From assembly GCA_000687975.1 (NCBI GenBank), contig JIAB01000001.1, positions 1,736,001 through 1,800,000 on the forward strand: a DNA stretch of 64,000 bases, written 5' to 3'. The position numbers were made by a program, and so were the translations under genes. This DNA is from Lachnospiraceae bacterium AC2031. GTDB lineage: Bacteria > Bacillota > Clostridia > Lachnospirales > Lachnospiraceae. Every line of letters starts with the position of its first letter. Within the stretch, counting starts at the first letter, position 1. Below the pieces are notes generated by a model. The model saw nothing but the letters and a program-made list of their open reading frames with translations. It was not told the DNA's origin and did not search any database. Shown one piece after another: positions 62,077-64,000 of this stretch.

Positions 62077-63114
62077 ATGGGATTAAAACTATACACTGAA
62101 AGTATAGAATCATATCTAAAATGCGATTCGGTAATAAATTATGATAATGCAAAGGTTTCTGAACTGGCGAATACGTTATATGAGTCTTCAGAAAATGAGA
62201 CTGATTATATTAGGAAAGTGTATGAGTATGTAAGGGATAACATTTCACACTCTGCAGATGCCGGTGAAGATGAAGTAACCTGCAGTGCTGGGGAAGTATT
62301 TGAAGCGGGACATGGTATATGTTTTGCTAAGTCACATCTTTTGGCGGCGCTTCTTCGTGCAAAGTCAATTCCTGCAGGCTTCTGTTATCAAAAACTTATA
62401 CTTGATGATGAAACTGCTCCGGTGCTTATCTACCATGGTTTGAATGGAGTATATATCAAAGAATATGATAAATGGATAAGACTTGATGCCAGAGGAAATA
62501 AGCCAGGAGTTAATGCTCAGTTTGCTGTAGATTCAGAGCAGCTGGCATTTCCTATTCGTCCTGAAAAAGGTGAGGAAGATGGTTTTGTGATCTATCCAGA
62601 TCCGGATAAAGAAATAGTAAGGGCATTAAAAGAAAATACATCTAGAACAAAGCTATGGGAGGAGCTACCAATGAAATTAGAATACAATGAGGAAGAGTTT
62701 GAGATAACTGATTATATTACGTCGGAAGAATATATGGATATGCGTTTATGTGTTGGCTGGGCTGAGCTTCCATTGGAGGAAGCTGCGGAAGGTTTAAGGA
62801 ATACAGCTTACCTGTGCTGTATCCGTGAGAAGGGTAAGCCTATTGCCTTAGGCAGAGCTATAGCAGATCATGGATACGTGGTCTTTATAGCAGATATAAT
62901 AGTTCGTCCTGAATATCAGGGACAGGGACTTGGCAGGAAAGTAATGGAAAACCTAATGTCAAAGATAAAAGGTTCGCTGAAACCAGGTTACAAGGTAATG
63001 ATCAGCTTGCTTGCGGCAAAAGGTAAGGAAGAATTCTACAAAAAGTTTGATTTTATAGATCGACCAAATGAGGCGTTTGGATGTGGAATGCATCAGTGGA
63101 TTGAAGGGGAATAA
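62077..63114 (+). CDS. Transglutaminase-like domain fused to GNAT acetyltransferase
   Basis: The protein has 345 residues from MGLKLYTESI; AAGGAG precedes it and the longer frame from 62041 overlaps the previous gene. Residues about 35-165 are transglutaminase-like with a full triad: Cys in AGHGICFAKSHLLAALLRA, His in VLIYHGLNGV and Asp in WIRLDARGN. Residues about 205-345 are GNAT: FIADIIVRPEYQGQGLGRKV and AKGKEEFYKKFDFIDRPN. Close GNAT kinship to the product of 57172 is seen. A protein with cysteine-type acyl chemistry and N-acetylation in one chain suggests action on peptides or amines, but the substrate is not known. Confidence 0.9.
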   Translation: MGLKLYTESIESYLKCDSVINYDNAKVSELANTLYESSENETDYIRKVYEYVRDNISHSADAGEDEVTCSAGEVFEAGHGICFAKSHLLAALLRAKSIPAGFCYQKLILDDETAPVLIYHGLNGVYIKEYDKWIRLDARGNKPGVNAQFAVDSEQLAFPIRPEKGEEDGFVIYPDPDKEIVRALKENTSRTKLWEELPMKLEYNEEEFEITDYITSEEYMDMRLCVGWAELPLEEAAEGLRNTAYLCCIREKGKPIALGRAIADHGYVVFIADIIVRPEYQGQGLGRKVMENLMSKIKGSLKPGYKVMISLLAAKGKEEFYKKFDFIDRPNEAFGCGMHQWIEGE

Positions 63115-63124
63115 GGAGCATGTT

Positions 63125-63706
63125 ATGAAAATATTATTATTCTGCTGCAAAGGCTTTGAGATGATGGAATTCTCGCCATTCGTTGATGTTATGGGATGGG
63201 CAAGAACTGATTATAATCTTGATGTAGAAGTTGTTACGGGTGGATACACGGAGACGGTTAATTCAGCATTTAATGTTCCTATAAAAGTAGATGTGGTGCT
63301 GGATAGCATTAACGTTGATGATTATGATGCACTGGCGATTCCGGGTGGTTTCGAAGAATATGGATTCTATGAAGAAGCATATGATGAAAAATTACTGGAA
63401 CTTATTAGGGGGTTTAACAGAAGTGGTAAGTATATAGCATCGATATGTGTCGGAGCTCTTCCAATCGGAGCCAGTGGGGTTCTTACAGGAAGACGCGGCA
63501 CAACTTATCATTTCAGGAACGGACAGCGTCAGGATCAGTTAGCTGAGTTTGGGGTGAATGTACAGCGTGATGAGAGAATCGTAATAGATGAAAATGTAAT
63601 GACCAGCTTCTGTCCGGAGACTGCACCGGATGTGGCTTTCCAGTTACTAAGATGGATGGTTGGTGATGAAAAAACTGAAGTGATAAAGTATGCGATGGGA
63701 TATTAA
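63125..63706 (+). CDS. DJ-1/PfpI family protein
   Basis: The protein has 193 residues from MKILLFCCKG with AAGGAG six bases before the ATG. The nucleophile-elbow Cys lies in KYIASICVGALPIGASG (near residue 107), the acidic residue upstream in ALAIPGGFEEYGFYEEAY, and the partner region in TTYHFRNGQRQDQLAEFG. The family contains glyoxalases, chaperones and proteases; the I-C-V-G-A elbow is typical. It follows the transglutaminase-GNAT gene closely and may be part of the same transcript. Confidence 0.9.
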   Translation: MKILLFCCKGFEMMEFSPFVDVMGWARTDYNLDVEVVTGGYTETVNSAFNVPIKVDVVLDSINVDDYDALAIPGGFEEYGFYEEAYDEKLLELIRGFNRSGKYIASICVGALPIGASGVLTGRRGTTYHFRNGQRQDQLAEFGVNVQRDERIVIDENVMTSFCPETAPDVAFQLLRWMVGDEKTEVIKYAMGY

Positions 63707-63722
63707 GATTGGAGGAACACAA

Positions 63723-64000
63723 ATGAAACAGTACATAGTTGACGCGTTTACTGATACGTTATTTCATGGAAATCAGGCTGCAGTATGCGTGATGAATGAA
63801 TGGATATCTGATGAATTAATGCAGAATATTGCAAAGGAAAATAACTTTTCTGAAACAGCGTTTACAGTAAAAGAAGGCGATAATTATCACCTGCGTTGGT
63901 TTACTCCGGGAGGAGAGATAGACTTCTGTGGACATGCAACACTGGGTGCATCATTTGTACTTTTTAATTTCTATGAAAAAGAAAAAAATGAGATTTCCTT
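63723..64000 (+). CDS. PhzF family isomerase, 3' end outside the window
   Basis: About 92 codons are present. The start MKQYIVDAFTDTLFHGNQAA with V-C-V-M-N-E-W-I, then NNFSETAFTV and the active-site region HLRWFTPGGEIDFCGHATLG match the PhzF/epimerase fold, in which the Glu of FSETAF is catalytic. GGAGG precedes the ATG. PhzF isomerises trans-2,3-dihydro-3-hydroxyanthranilate in phenazine producers, but many bacterial homologues have other or unknown roles. The frame remains open to the window end. Confidence 0.9.
   Translation, partial: MKQYIVDAFTDTLFHGNQAAVCVMNEWISDELMQNIAKENNFSETAFTVKEGDNYHLRWFTPGGEIDFCGHATLGASFVLFNFYEKEKNEIS

Overview
The window is one continuous stretch of a low-GC, gram-positive type chromosome. 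Nearly all genes lie on the + strand, are short and closely packed, and have AAGGAG-like ribosome binding sites. Many promoters match TTGACA-N17-TATAAT, hairpin plus T-run terminators are frequent, and helix-turn-helix regulators and ABC transporters are abundant. Gene content (flavodoxins, DUF3793, yybP-ykoY leader, BceAB-like FtsX transporters, AraC-linked heterodimeric exporters) fits a Clostridia member, most likely Lachnospiraceae of the Butyrivibrio/Pseudobutyrivibrio kind. That placement is an inference; no rRNA, tRNA or phylogenetic marker other than enolase is present. I saw no prophage, intact insertion sequence or CRISPR array.

1-18.0 kb is a run of drug/stress cassettes. It opens with the 3' part of a large FtsX-type permease. 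Next come a methyltransferase-transglutaminase fusion, a TetR/hydrolase pair, an S41-like protease, a hydrolase/TetR pair, a FeoA-like gene, a divergent TetR facing an ATPase/permease operon, and a TetR/ATPase/permease operon. Most promoters carry palindromes. Five boxes at three promoters share one layout, ATGA-N8-TCAT, which suggests related TetR proteins with overlapping targets.

18.0-30.1 kb looks linked to metals and redox: DUF3793 plus flavodoxin behind a structured leader, enolase, two AraC regulators, and two consecutive heterodimeric ABC exporter pairs of YbtPQ-like type. 30.2-38.1 kb holds an isochorismatase-like enzyme, glutathione peroxidase, a MntP-ZIP fusion behind a yybP-ykoY (Mn2+) riboswitch, a diguanylate cyclase, a TetR/CPBP pair, acetyltransferases and GrpB.

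38.1-44.1 kb is a two-component system next to a FtsX-type ABC transporter. 44.1-52.0 kb contains a 73-bp tandem repeat array, an HTH regulator fused to a desulfoferrodoxin-like domain with two altered metal ligands, a MarR/flavodoxin/membrane-protein operon, and a response regulator - cell-wall-binding protein - histidine kinase cassette. 52.1-64.0 kb is a string of small enzymes and sensors: WYL, VOC, GyrI-like, an isolated CobI, GNAT-YoaP, SAP/DUF6434, MerR-TipAS, two GNAT fusions, a membrane-PEBP protein, a phosphorylase, two methyltransferases, DJ-1/PfpI and a truncated PhzF.

The signals most worth following are the 73-bp repeat family present at two loci 35 kb apart, the shared ATGA-N8-TCAT operator layout, the HTH-desulfoferrodoxin regulator, the MntP-ZIP fusion under a manganese riboswitch, the two-component cassette with an embedded cell-wall protein, and a methyltransferase 3' relic next to a duplicated terminator.
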